The position numbers and the translations under genes are program-made. From Rubripirellula reticaptiva (GTDB taxonomy: Bacteria > Planctomycetota > Planctomycetia > Pirellulales > Pirellulaceae), in the NCBI RefSeq assembly GCF_007860175.1, contig NZ_SJPX01000001.1, positions 620,001 to 684,000 of the forward strand: a stretch of 64,000 nt of DNA. The letters are read 5' to 3'. The notes beneath the pieces were generated by a model that did no database searches, had not been told where the DNA came from, and was given only the letters and a program-made list of their open reading frames with translations. Positions 42,505 to 51,068 of this stretch are shown one piece after another (within the stretch, counting starts at the first letter, position 1; the number at the start of each line of letters is the position of its first letter).

Positions 42505-42957
42505 TCAGCCCGCATTTGCCTTGCGGGTCGACTCGTTTTTTTGCGGCATGACCTTTGACGGGGCAACCTTCGATGACTCGGCCCGTTTGCGAGGCGGTTT
42601 TGCCACCAGGCGAATCTCTGGCACGACACCGCGTCCACCATGAAACGTCCGCCGCCCGTCAATGCTGTGGTCGAACACGAAGGCTCCGTTGACCGCGCCC
42701 CCGCGAGGCGAGACACGCAAAATCGCAGGATGACCACATTCGACACACCGAACCCGCAAACCGTGGCTGTCGAGCAACCGGTGGATCGAGTCGGCCAAAT
42801 CGCGGTTTTCCTGCAGCGACGCCATCGCTTGGCCGGTCAACTTGGACAACTTGTCCTGAATGGCCAATCGAATCGCCCGCTGCAATCGATTCAGCTCTTG
42901 ATCCAAGTCGGCAAACGCAGGATGCAGTTCGGGATCAGTCGGCGAGGGTATCGGCAT
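42505..42957 (-). CDS. Small basic protein with one CxxC pair, unknown
   Basis: 150 residues from the ATG at 42957; the frame could extend to a TTG at 43074, but that part looks non-coding. A helical segment (ADLDQELNRLQRAIRLAIQDKL) leads to a possible zinc knuckle with VRCVECGHPAILRV, and then a Lys/Arg-rich tail (AKPPRKRAESSKVAPSKVMP). It could bind nucleic acid, but no family is recognised. Located directly upstream of DinB and next to the AT-rich palindrome at 43086. Confidence 0.6.
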   Translation of the reverse strand: MPIPSPTDPELHPAFADLDQELNRLQRAIRLAIQDKLSKLTGQAMASLQENRDLADSIHRLLDSHGLRVRCVECGHPAILRVSPRGGAVNGAFVFDHSIDGRRTFHGGRGVVPEIRLVAKPPRKRAESSKVAPSKVMPQKNESTRKANAG

Positions 42958-43331
42958 CCGGGTTTCCAAGGGGCTTCCGTCGGTCGCAAGTGACTTGCCG
43001 GCGTTTTCAAACAGAGGACCGCGAGGAATACGTCCTGCGACTGCGAGAAAGCAAAGGCAAAATTCCAAATTCAACTATGGACGAGTTTATACAAATTGTA
43101 TAAAGTGTCCAGAGCCAAGGCCGGAAAGTGGCCTGTGGCGAAAAGGCAACACGTCATTCAGCCCCGAAAATCCGCAGTCCCGGTCCACCAGCCACTCCTT
43201 TCCCAACTTCCGCCCCAGGTCAACGTGGCGAAAAACGACTCGATTCAGTAGTGTCGCTCTAGTGGTGCCTTCTGGCCCCCAAAACACGGACTTTCTCCGC
43301 CAAACCAATTCACCAGACAAGCTCATCGCCC
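42958..43331. other. Intergenic control region between divergent genes
   Basis: 374 bases between the small basic gene and the GAF-HlyD gene. Its one clear feature is the palindrome at 43086-43104. No gene or RNA is seen. Confidence 0.5.
43086..43104. promoter_or_regulatory. AT-rich perfect palindrome, candidate operator
   Basis: TTTATACAA-A-TTGTATAAA, a 19-nt dyad with perfect arms around one central base, in a GC-rich setting. It lies between two divergent genes, 227 bases upstream of the export cluster start and 129 bases before the small gene. It contains TACA and TGTA half-sites spaced by 3 bases, near the BlaI/CopY pattern (spaced by 2). A repressor site is likely; the protein is unknown. 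Confidence 0.6.
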
Positions 43332-45398
43332 ATGTCGGTCAACCAACAAACCGTTGAAGAAACGAAAGCCCAGATTCGCGGGTTGGTCAATGAGATCGCG
43401 ACGCTTGCCAAAAGCGGCGCGACCGCAGACGAGTTCTATTCAGAACTGCTGTCACGAATCATCACGGCCCTGGCGGCTGCCGGTGGTGCCATCTGGCTGC
43501 TCGACGAGGACCGCCAACTTCGTCTGCAGTACCAAATCAACGCCGAGCCATCGATCCTGGGCAACGATTCAGACGACGCAAACCGACACACCCGTCTGAT
43601 CGCTCGAGTCGCCAACAGTGGCCAGTCCTTGCTGGTTCCGCCCTATTCGGGAACCACCGATGGCGATGCCGAAGGCAACCCAACGCGATATTTACTGGTC
43701 TTGGGTGCGTTGAAGCACGAAGGCCAACACGACGGGCTGATCGAAATTTTCCAGCGTCCGGACACGGCCCCCGACACCCAGCGAGGTTATCTGCGGTTCC
43801 TGCAACAGATGTGTGATCTGGCTGCGGAATGGTTGCGCAGCCAAAAGCTTCGCAAACTGGGTGATCGCCAAGTCCTGTGGCAACAAGCGGACTCGTTCGC
43901 ACGTGCTTCGCACGAATCGCTGGATCTCAAAGAAACCTGCTTCATCGTCGCCAACGAAGGCCGGCGGTTGATCGGTTGCGACCGTGTCAGTGTGGCGATC
44001 AAAAAAGGCCGCAAATGTGTGGTTCAAGCGATCAGCGGGCAAGACACGATCGAAAACCGGTCGAACATCGTCACCGCACTGAACAACTTGGCCACGCGAG
44101 TCGTGGCGGCCGGCGAACCGCTCTGGCACGATGGATCGACTGAAGACTTACCACCCCAGATCGAAGAAGCACTCGAAGACTACGTCGACGAATCCTACGG
44201 TCGTAACATTGTGGTGCTGCCACTGCGCGAACCCGAACGCCGCCTCGGCCAAGGCGAGGACGCTGGCGCCGCCGGCACGATCGACCGCGACAATGCCCAC
44301 CGCGGCGAAGTCATCGGCGCCTTGATTGTTGAACAAATTGAAAGCGACATTCCGGCCGAAATCTACAAGGCGCGTGTCGACTTGGTGTACGAACACGGGA
44401 CTCGCGCGATCGCCAACTCGCGTGCCCACACCAACCTGTTCCTGATGCCGCTGTGGCGAACGCTAGGTCACGCATCGTGGATCCTGCGAGCCCGAACGCT
44501 GCCCAAGACGCTTGCCGCGATCGCCGGCGTCGCGTTGGTCGCCGCTGGTTTGTACTTCATCCCGAAAGACTTCAACCTCGAAGCCGAAGGCACGCTGAAA
44601 CCAGAGGTCCGTCGCGAAGTCTTTGCGCCGATCGATGGTGAAGTGATCGAGGTGCTAGCCGATCACAATCAACGAGTCGCCAAGGGCGAGGTGCTCGTGC
44701 GACTTCGCAACCCCGACATGGAAGTCCAGCTTACCGAAATCCGCGGTCAAATCTTGACCACACTCGCCGAGAAAGCTCGTGTCGAGGGACAACTTGGTGG
44801 CCAGCGACGAAAATTAGAGGACTCGGATCAACGAGCCTTGCAAGCCGAGCAAGTCGAGTTGCAAGTCAAGCACGATGTATTGCTAGAAAAACTGCAACTT
44901 CAACTCGAGCGAGAAAAGGACTTGGTTATCAAGTCGCCTATTGATGGTGTGGTGGTTTCCTGGGACGTCGAAAAGATGCTCCGCAGCCGACCGATCATGA
45001 CGGGCCAAGTGTTGCTGGAAATCGCTGACCTCAATCAACCGATGTTCTTAGAACTCGACCTGCCTGAAAAACGCGAAGGCCACTTGGATCAATACGTTAA
45101 CCAAGAAAAGCTGAACCAACCCGATTCGAAACTGACCGTGTCCTACATCCTGGCCACGGACCCGGACAAACCGCTGGATGCCGAAATGTTCGTCAACAGC
45201 ATTTCAACACGTGCCGAAGCCAGCGAAGAACACGGTGCCATCATCAAGATGCGTGCGATTCCAGAACAAGAACCGCTGCGTGAATTGAACCCGCGTCCCG
45301 GTGCCAAAGTGATCGCCAAGGTCTACTGCGGTCGTCGATCGAGTGGATTCGTTTTCTTTCACGAGATCGTCGAGTGGTGTTACAAGTTCTTCTTCTAA
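43332..45398 (+). CDS. Tandem-GAF/HlyD-type membrane-fusion protein
   Basis: 688 residues from an ATG. Residues about 25-165 and 195-350 look like two GAF domains, the first with AAAGGAIWLLDEDRQLRLQYQ and the second with ARASHESLDLKETCFIVANEGRRLIGCDRVSVAI. A transmembrane helix at about 390-410 (TLPKTLAAIAGVALVAAGLYFIP) leads to an HlyD/lipoyl-hairpin adaptor with a coiled-coil and REKDLVIKSPIDGVVVSWD. GAF would lie in the cytoplasm and the adaptor in the periplasm, so the protein could sense a cytoplasmic signal and alter export. First of three co-directional cluster genes. This domain order is unusual. Confidence 0.82.
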   Translation: MSVNQQTVEETKAQIRGLVNEIATLAKSGATADEFYSELLSRIITALAAAGGAIWLLDEDRQLRLQYQINAEPSILGNDSDDANRHTRLIARVANSGQSLLVPPYSGTTDGDAEGNPTRYLLVLGALKHEGQHDGLIEIFQRPDTAPDTQRGYLRFLQQMCDLAAEWLRSQKLRKLGDRQVLWQQADSFARASHESLDLKETCFIVANEGRRLIGCDRVSVAIKKGRKCVVQAISGQDTIENRSNIVTALNNLATRVVAAGEPLWHDGSTEDLPPQIEEALEDYVDESYGRNIVVLPLREPERRLGQGEDAGAAGTIDRDNAHRGEVIGALIVEQIESDIPAEIYKARVDLVYEHGTRAIANSRAHTNLFLMPLWRTLGHASWILRARTLPKTLAAIAGVALVAAGLYFIPKDFNLEAEGTLKPEVRREVFAPIDGEVIEVLADHNQRVAKGEVLVRLRNPDMEVQLTEIRGQILTTLAEKARVEGQLGGQRRKLEDSDQRALQAEQVELQVKHDVLLEKLQLQLEREKDLVIKSPIDGVVVSWDVEKMLRSRPIMTGQVLLEIADLNQPMFLELDLPEKREGHLDQYVNQEKLNQPDSKLTVSYILATDPDKPLDAEMFVNSISTRAEASEEHGAIIKMRAIPEQEPLRELNPRPGAKVIAKVYCGRRSSGFVFFHEIVEWCYKFFF

Positions 45399-45463
45399 GA
45401 CCGACCTGATCAGCACCACTTGATTCATTTTCGATACAACCTAATCCACCGGAGTCCGCCTTG

Positions 45464-46348
45464 ATGCGTCCCACTTTTCTCGCTCTCCTCGCCGCTACAA
45501 TCACAATCTCAACGGCTAACGGGCAATCCCCCGGCGAGCAACGATCCGAGATCCATGCTGAAAACTGCTTTGTCCAGTACATCAACAAAGTTGATGTGCC
45601 AGCGACTGCAGAGGGCCTGCTAACGAGCCTAGATTTTGAAGAGGGCGATGAATTCAGCAAAGGTGACATCATCGCGGTCATCGAAGACAAACCAGCGCTG
45701 CTGGCCATCGAGCTAAAGAAAGCCGACGAAAAAGAAGCGATGCTAACGGCCGCCAGCGACGTCAATCTCCGCGACGCCAAAGAATCCGCCAAAGTCGCTG
45801 CCGCCGAGGCAAAATCTTTTGAAGCCTTGCACAAGGATCGAGTGATTCCGTACTGGGACATGGAAAAGAAACGACTCGAAGCCGGCCGCCAAGAGCTGCG
45901 AATCGAGATGGCCGAGACCGAACAAAAAGTCGCTCAGGTCAAAATGATCGCTGCTCGCAGCGCCCTTGAAATGGCCGAGTTTGAATTGACACAGCGATCG
46001 ATCCGAGCTCCTTATACCGGCTTCGTCGAATCAAGGATCGCCCAATTGGGCCAATGGGTCCAACCGGGATCGCCAATGGCAACGCTGATTCAAATGGACA
46101 AACTTCGCGTCGAAGGTGACATCGATGCGCTTGGAGACTCGACACGCGTGGTCAAAGGCGCCCCCGTCGAAGTCCTGATCTACAACCATGCCAACGATGG
46201 CACTCGCATCCAGGGCGTCTTGGGATTTGTCAGCATGGAAATCGACTTCAACAAACGTTACCGCGTTTGGGTTGAAATCGAAAACGAAAAGATCGGGAAC
46301 GAATGGAAATTCAAACCCGGCATGCGAGCCGACATCGTCATCAAATAG
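45464..46348 (+). CDS. HlyD-type periplasmic adaptor
   Basis: 294 residues from the ATG at 45464, with CCGGAG upstream. It has a signal peptide (MRPTFLALLAATITISTANG), then a lipoyl hairpin domain (YINKVDVPATAEGLLTSLDFEEGDEF), a coiled-coil helical arm (ELKKADEKEAMLTAASDVNLRDAKESAKVAAAEAKS) and a beta-barrel end with APYTGFVESRIAQLGQWVQPG. This is the standard membrane-fusion fold of RND and ABC tripartite pumps, but no pump is adjacent. It is likely the partner adaptor of the M50 fusion gene downstream (72-base gap). Confidence 0.86.
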   Translation: MRPTFLALLAATITISTANGQSPGEQRSEIHAENCFVQYINKVDVPATAEGLLTSLDFEEGDEFSKGDIIAVIEDKPALLAIELKKADEKEAMLTAASDVNLRDAKESAKVAAAEAKSFEALHKDRVIPYWDMEKKRLEAGRQELRIEMAETEQKVAQVKMIAARSALEMAEFELTQRSIRAPYTGFVESRIAQLGQWVQPGSPMATLIQMDKLRVEGDIDALGDSTRVVKGAPVEVLIYNHANDGTRIQGVLGFVSMEIDFNKRYRVWVEIENEKIGNEWKFKPGMRADIVIK

Positions 46349-46420
46349 TTTTTAAAGAAATCGAACCGCGATCCTGTTCTTGAAACTAACGCCAATACCT
46401 AACGCTTAAAACACACTCTC

Positions 46421-48658
46421 TTGTCCACACTCGCCGAATCTCTCGTCAGCAGTTCATCACGACCGCTGACGGTCCGAAAACGCCCAGACCTGTCGGCTAA
46501 TCGCCAACGGTACCAGGGCACCGGCTACTGGGTCGTCAAAGAACCGGTGGGGCTGCAGTACTTTCGTTTTCACGACGAAGAGTATTACATCCTGAACATG
46601 TTGGACGGGCATGTTTCGCTGCAGCAGATCAAAGAGGGTTTTGAACGTCGTTTCGCGCCACAGAAAATCACCTTCGGCGACTTACAACAATTCATCGGCA
46701 TGCTGCACCGCAGCGGTTTGGTGATCAGTAATTCACCTGGGCAAGGCAAATCACTGCGCGAACGCGGCCGCAAAAAGAAGAACAAAGAAGTGATGGGCAA
46801 GTTTGCCAACGTCTTTGCACTTCGGTACCGAGGCTTTGACCCCGAGCGCCTGCTCAACTGGATGCTAAAACCATTCGGATGGATTTTCACCGTTCCGGCG
46901 TTGATCTTCTTCCTGATGCTGATCGCTTCATCGGCACTGTTGCTGGCCAGCCAGTACGAAACGGTCTACGCGAAGCTACCAACTTTTCAACAGTTCTTTG
47001 CCGCCGATCGTTGGCTAATTTTGGCAGCGACGATGGGAATCGTCAAAGTCCTGCACGAATTTGGGCACGGTCTTAGTTGCAAGAAATTTGGCGGCGAGTG
47101 CCACGAAATCGGCTTCATGCTGCTGGTGTTTACACCATGCCTGTATTGCAATGTTTCCGATTCATGGATGCTGCCTAACAAATGGAAACGAGTTTGGATT
47201 GGTGCCGCGGGTATCTATGTCGAAATGATCTTGGCGTCGATCGCCGCCTACGTTTGGTTATTTACAGAATCGGGCACGACGATCAACGACCTGTGCTTGA
47301 ACATGATGTTCTTGAACGTTGTTAGCACGGTGCTCGTCAACGGTAATCCGCTGTTGCGATTCGACGGTTACTACATCCTGATGGATGCGTTGGAAATCCC
47401 CAACCTTCGTCAAAAAAGTACCGAAGTGCTGAAGCGTTGGTTCCAAAAAACTTGCTTGGGTTTGGAACTTCAAGACGATCCATTCTTGCCGACTCGTGGC
47501 AAGCTGTTGTTCGGAATGTTCACGATCGCCAGCGTGATCTATCGCTGGGTTGTAGTGTTTTCGATTTGTTGGTTCGTGATCAAAGTGCTTGAGCCGTATG
47601 GCCTGCAAGCGATTGGGCGAATGGTCGCCGTGGTCGGTTTTATCGGCTTGGTCGCCCAACCGTTCATTCAAACTTGGAAGTTCTGCCGCACTCCTGGGAG
47701 ATTAGCGAAAGTGAAACGTGCCCGTCTGTTGCCAACCATTGCGATTGTCGCTGCAATCATCGCGGGCGTTTGCTACATCCCGCTGCCTCACCATATCGAT
47801 TGTGCGTTTGAGGTTCGCCCAAGCCAAGCAGGTGCCGTCTACGCCGGTGTCCCAGGCCGAATCGAATGGACAATCCAGCCGACCACCGTTGTGAAGGTTG
47901 GCGACCCGATTGCCAAATTAAAGAACCCGGACCTTGAAATTCGCTTGGCCGAACTGAAAGGCGAAGAAGAAATTTCGATCGTCAAACTCGCAAACATCTC
48001 GGCTCGCAGTCGTGAAGACGCAGTCTTGAAGGCACAAGAGAAAACCCAAACCGAGCTACTGGAATCGATCCAGCAATTGAAGGCCAAAACGCAAGAAGAA
48101 ATCGATCGATTAACGGTGCGAGCGAAACGTGAAGGCTATGTGATTCCGCCACCACTGCGGCAACCACAAAAAGGCCAAGACGGACGACTACCTGGCTGGG
48201 TTGGTTCACCACTGGAATCAAACAACCTTGGGGCGCTGTTGACAGCCGATGATGTAATTTGCGAAATCGGCACTCCCGACGCCCACGAAGCGGTGCTGAT
48301 CATTGACCAAGGCGATGTACAAATGGTACGCGAGGGTCAGTCAGTCGACTTGAAATTGGACGCGATGCGATTGGAAACATTCAGCGGAGTGATTACTGAA
48401 AAATCAAACGAACCGATCGCCTCAACCTCCGTTTCCATGTCCAGCCAAACAGGCGGCGACTTGCAAACTGAAATTGACCCTGCAACCGGACAGGTCAAAC
48501 CAAGAAGTGTTTCCTACCAAGCGCGAGTTCCGTTGGAACTTGATGGGTCGGTGATGCGTCCGGGTTACCGAGGTTCGGCAAAGATCCATGTCGATCCGAT
48601 GTCGCTCGGCAACCGACTGTGGCGAGTGATCGCGCAAACCTTCAACTTCGAACTTTAG
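46421..48658 (+). CDS. PqqD-like / M50 protease / HlyD fusion protein
   Basis: 745 residues from a TTG. Residues 30-105 resemble a PqqD-like winged helix (YWVVKEPVGLQYFRFHDEEY and ILNMLDGHVSLQQIKEGFERR). A membrane domain follows (about 150-440) with the M50 site-2-protease motif HEFGH (H212, E213, H216) and NPLLRFDGYYILMDALEI, where the third ligand is expected. The C-terminal third is an HlyD/lipoyl-like adaptor (AVYAGVPGRIEWTIQPTTVV, then VPLELDGSVMRPGYRG). PqqD-like parts in RiPP systems bind precursor peptides; M50 could cut a leader in the membrane and the adaptor could guide export. That role is inferred. A structured TTG start without a clear ribosome site is odd. Confidence 0.82.
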   Translation: MSTLAESLVSSSSRPLTVRKRPDLSANRQRYQGTGYWVVKEPVGLQYFRFHDEEYYILNMLDGHVSLQQIKEGFERRFAPQKITFGDLQQFIGMLHRSGLVISNSPGQGKSLRERGRKKKNKEVMGKFANVFALRYRGFDPERLLNWMLKPFGWIFTVPALIFFLMLIASSALLLASQYETVYAKLPTFQQFFAADRWLILAATMGIVKVLHEFGHGLSCKKFGGECHEIGFMLLVFTPCLYCNVSDSWMLPNKWKRVWIGAAGIYVEMILASIAAYVWLFTESGTTINDLCLNMMFLNVVSTVLVNGNPLLRFDGYYILMDALEIPNLRQKSTEVLKRWFQKTCLGLELQDDPFLPTRGKLLFGMFTIASVIYRWVVVFSICWFVIKVLEPYGLQAIGRMVAVVGFIGLVAQPFIQTWKFCRTPGRLAKVKRARLLPTIAIVAAIIAGVCYIPLPHHIDCAFEVRPSQAGAVYAGVPGRIEWTIQPTTVVKVGDPIAKLKNPDLEIRLAELKGEEEISIVKLANISARSREDAVLKAQEKTQTELLESIQQLKAKTQEEIDRLTVRAKREGYVIPPPLRQPQKGQDGRLPGWVGSPLESNNLGALLTADDVICEIGTPDAHEAVLIIDQGDVQMVREGQSVDLKLDAMRLETFSGVITEKSNEPIASTSVSMSSQTGGDLQTEIDPATGQVKPRSVSYQARVPLELDGSVMRPGYRGSAKIHVDPMSLGNRLWRVIAQTFNFEL

Positions 48659-49001
48659 CCCGCACGTTTTAAACAACAAAATTTGATCGAAGCTACGGCC
48701 TCAACCCCATCCAAAAACCGGGCAAGCTACGCATCTCCCGCGTTTTAACACACTGGCCGCAAATCAACGCAAATTAAGCCTATGACACAATCGTTTTACG
48801 TTTCAGCCAACCAAGTCTTCGTTACGATAACCCACGTGATGATTGTGACGCCGGCTGGGACTAGGTGCTTTTAGCGGGCAGCACTTCAAACGATCCAAGA
48901 TCGCCCCACACTCACATTTTGGACGTCCATCGAGATCTTTTGCATGTTGCAGAAGACAACGAAACGTCAAACCCATTTTTTTACCTTTCGGAGAAAACAT
49001 C
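48659..49001. other. Intergenic region between the export cluster and the DUF3467 gene
   Basis: 343 bases. A GGAG ribosome-binding site lies just before the DUF3467 start. No terminator or RNA is clear; a weak Cys-rich frame on the other strand was not accepted. Confidence 0.45.
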
Positions 49002-49403
49002 ATGGCAGACGCCAAAGCCCCCGAAGCTGAAAAGCCAGCTGCAGCCCCAGCAGCAGCAGCTCAAACACAAACTCAGCAACCCGTTCAAGTTCAAGTCGAA
49101 GACCAAGGCGCGACCGCTTGTTACGCGAACTTCTGCCGCGTGACTGGTTCGCCCGAAGAACTGATCGTTGACTTTGGTCTTAACCCACAACCGATCGGCG
49201 TGCCAAAGGACCCCATTCAGGTCAAGCAACGCATCATCCTGAACTTCTTTACCGCCAAGCGATTGCTGGCCGCACTGCAAATGTCGGTCGCGCGTCACGA
49301 ATCGGTATTCGGCGTTTTGGAAACGGACATCAACAAACGCGTTCGTCCAGGCCTGATGCAACAACAAGGCGGACAAGCTGCACCAGCCGAAAAGAAGAGC
49401 TAG
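49002..49403 (+). CDS. DUF3467 protein
   Basis: 133 residues from an ATG with GGAG upstream. An Ala/Gln/Pro-rich N-terminus precedes a core matching DUF3467: ACYANFCRVTGSPEELIVDFGLN, then VKQRIILNFFTAKRLLAALQ, and VFGVLETDI. The family is small, cytoplasmic and of unknown function; planctomycetes often encode it. An intrinsic terminator follows. Confidence 0.86.
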   Translation: MADAKAPEAEKPAAAPAAAAQTQTQQPVQVQVEDQGATACYANFCRVTGSPEELIVDFGLNPQPIGVPKDPIQVKQRIILNFFTAKRLLAALQMSVARHESVFGVLETDINKRVRPGLMQQQGGQAAPAEKKS

Positions 49404-49490
49404 TTCAGAGTCGACCTAATTTAGAACTTGTTCGATGAATCGACATTGCTTGACGAGATTTCCACGAGGTCTCGGCCTGGTTTAAGCCAT

Positions 49491-49528
49491 AGCCACGTTT
49501 TTGGTAAATCCGAAGACGTGGCTTTTTT
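49491..49528 (+). terminator. Intrinsic terminator after DUF3467
   Basis: AGCCACGT, a loop of 17 bases, ACGTGGCT, then a run of T. The 8-bp stem is perfect and lies 88 bases after the stop. Confidence 0.83.
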
Positions 49529-49546
49529 ATGCCGACTGGTTTCAAG

Positions 49547-50962
49547 CTAGGCCAACAACTTTTTCCAACGGTCAATTTGCGACCGAACCTGGGCCGGTGC
49601 AGTGCTGCCATAGCTAACAAAAGCATCGACGGCATTGCGGCTGCCCAAGCAGTCATAGATACTCTTGTCGATCTCTGGTGCGTGTGCCTGCAACGACTCA
49701 ATGGACAACTCGCTAAGCGGCACGTCTAACTGCATCGCTTCGCCGACAATCGCGCCGACCAAATGGTGCGCCCGCCGCTGCGGCATTCCTTTGGCGATCA
49801 TCCATTCCATCAAAGTGGTTGCGTCGAGGTAACCTTTCTCCAAACGGCTGGCAATGGATTCGCGTTGCAACACGCTGCCCTGGACAATCGGTGCGGCCAA
49901 CTCCAACATCGCGATCACTGTATCGACGCTATCGAACAACGGTGGCTTGTCTTCTTGCAGGTCACGGTTGTAGGCCATCGGCAGATTCTTGACCAACAAC
50001 ATCAAAGTTTGCAGATTGCCCATCACGCGAGCCGACTTCCCACGCGTCAATTCCAACGTATCTGGATTGACCTTTTGGGGCATGATGCTTGACCCGGTAC
50101 AGAACGCGTGCGGCATCTTGATGAAGTTGAACTCAACCGTGCTCCACAGAATCCATTCTTCGGCCCAACCGGACAAGTGGGATGCGATCACCGACAATGC
50201 GAAAGCCGCTTCCAGCATAAAGTCGCGATCACTGCTGGTGTCGAGACTGTTCGCCGTCACCCCCGCAAAGTCTAGTGCTGCGGCGGTCTGGTCGCGATCG
50301 ATCGGTAGCGTCGTTCCGGCAACGGCTGCGACACCAAGCGGACACTGATTCATTCGCCGCCTGCAATCGGCAAGCCGGTCGCGGTCGCGTTCGAACTTTT
50401 CGATATAAGCCAACCAGTAATGCGGTGCCAACACAGGTTGAGCGCGCTGCAGGTGCGTGTAGGCAGGCAAGACAACATCAAAGTCAGCGTCACATCGACC
50501 AAGAAACGCGATCTGCAAATCTTTCAGACGTGCATCAATTTGGTCTAGTGCGTCGCGGACCCACATCCGAATGTCGGTGCTGACTTGGTCATTTCGGCTG
50601 CGGGCGGTGTGCAGTTTCCGTCCCACATCGCCGATCCGATCGATCAGCGCCTGCTCCACGTGCATGTGGATGTCTTCAAGTTCGAACCGAATCGGCAATC
50701 GCCCACTGTCCAGTTCGACCTCGATTTCTCGCAGAGTTTTTTGGATCAGCGCGGCCTCCTCTGATGAAATCAGTCCGACCGACGCCAACATATCGGCGTG
50801 GGCAATCGAGCCGCGAATGTCATGTCGGTACAGCCGACGATCAAAACTGATGCTTTCAGCATATGCTTCGAGCCGTTGGTCGGTCTCGGCGTGGAAAACG
50901 CCGCTCCGTGACGGGCTGGCTTGCTGAGGGGCGGATTCTGGCGGGGTGGGGGGCGTGCTCAC
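49547..50962 (-). CDS. argH: Argininosuccinate lyase
   Basis: 471 residues from the GTG at 50962 (VSTPPTPPESAPQ), chosen because the family begins about 20 residues later at SGVFHAETDQRLEAYAESISFD. Key motifs are RKLHTARSRNDQVSTDIRMW and the fumarase-superfamily signature GSSIMPQKVNPDTLELTRGK with the catalytic serine loop. It splits argininosuccinate into arginine and fumarate. It is a stand-alone gene, divergent from the 916-residue secreted protein, and 28 kb away from the ArgA-like GNAT. Confidence 0.96.
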   Translation of the reverse strand: MSTPPTPPESAPQQASPSRSGVFHAETDQRLEAYAESISFDRRLYRHDIRGSIAHADMLASVGLISSEEAALIQKTLREIEVELDSGRLPIRFELEDIHMHVEQALIDRIGDVGRKLHTARSRNDQVSTDIRMWVRDALDQIDARLKDLQIAFLGRCDADFDVVLPAYTHLQRAQPVLAPHYWLAYIEKFERDRDRLADCRRRMNQCPLGVAAVAGTTLPIDRDQTAAALDFAGVTANSLDTSSDRDFMLEAAFALSVIASHLSGWAEEWILWSTVEFNFIKMPHAFCTGSSIMPQKVNPDTLELTRGKSARVMGNLQTLMLLVKNLPMAYNRDLQEDKPPLFDSVDTVIAMLELAAPIVQGSVLQRESIASRLEKGYLDATTLMEWMIAKGMPQRRAHHLVGAIVGEAMQLDVPLSELSIESLQAHAPEIDKSIYDCLGSRNAVDAFVSYGSTAPAQVRSQIDRWKKLLA

Positions 50963-51068
50963 TGCGTGACTATCCCGAATGGTCGGCAACTTCAATAATA
51001 GAATGGACTGGTCATTATCGCCGGCGCCCCTTCGGTGGCGACCCCGCTTCAACAGAGAATCTCTCGAT

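Noticed and set aside
48803-49015. Cys-rich 70-residue frame on the minus strand upstream of DUF3467
   Set aside because: CECG and KCC spacing looked like a zinc motif, but it overlaps the DUF3467 start and its control region and has no supporting context.
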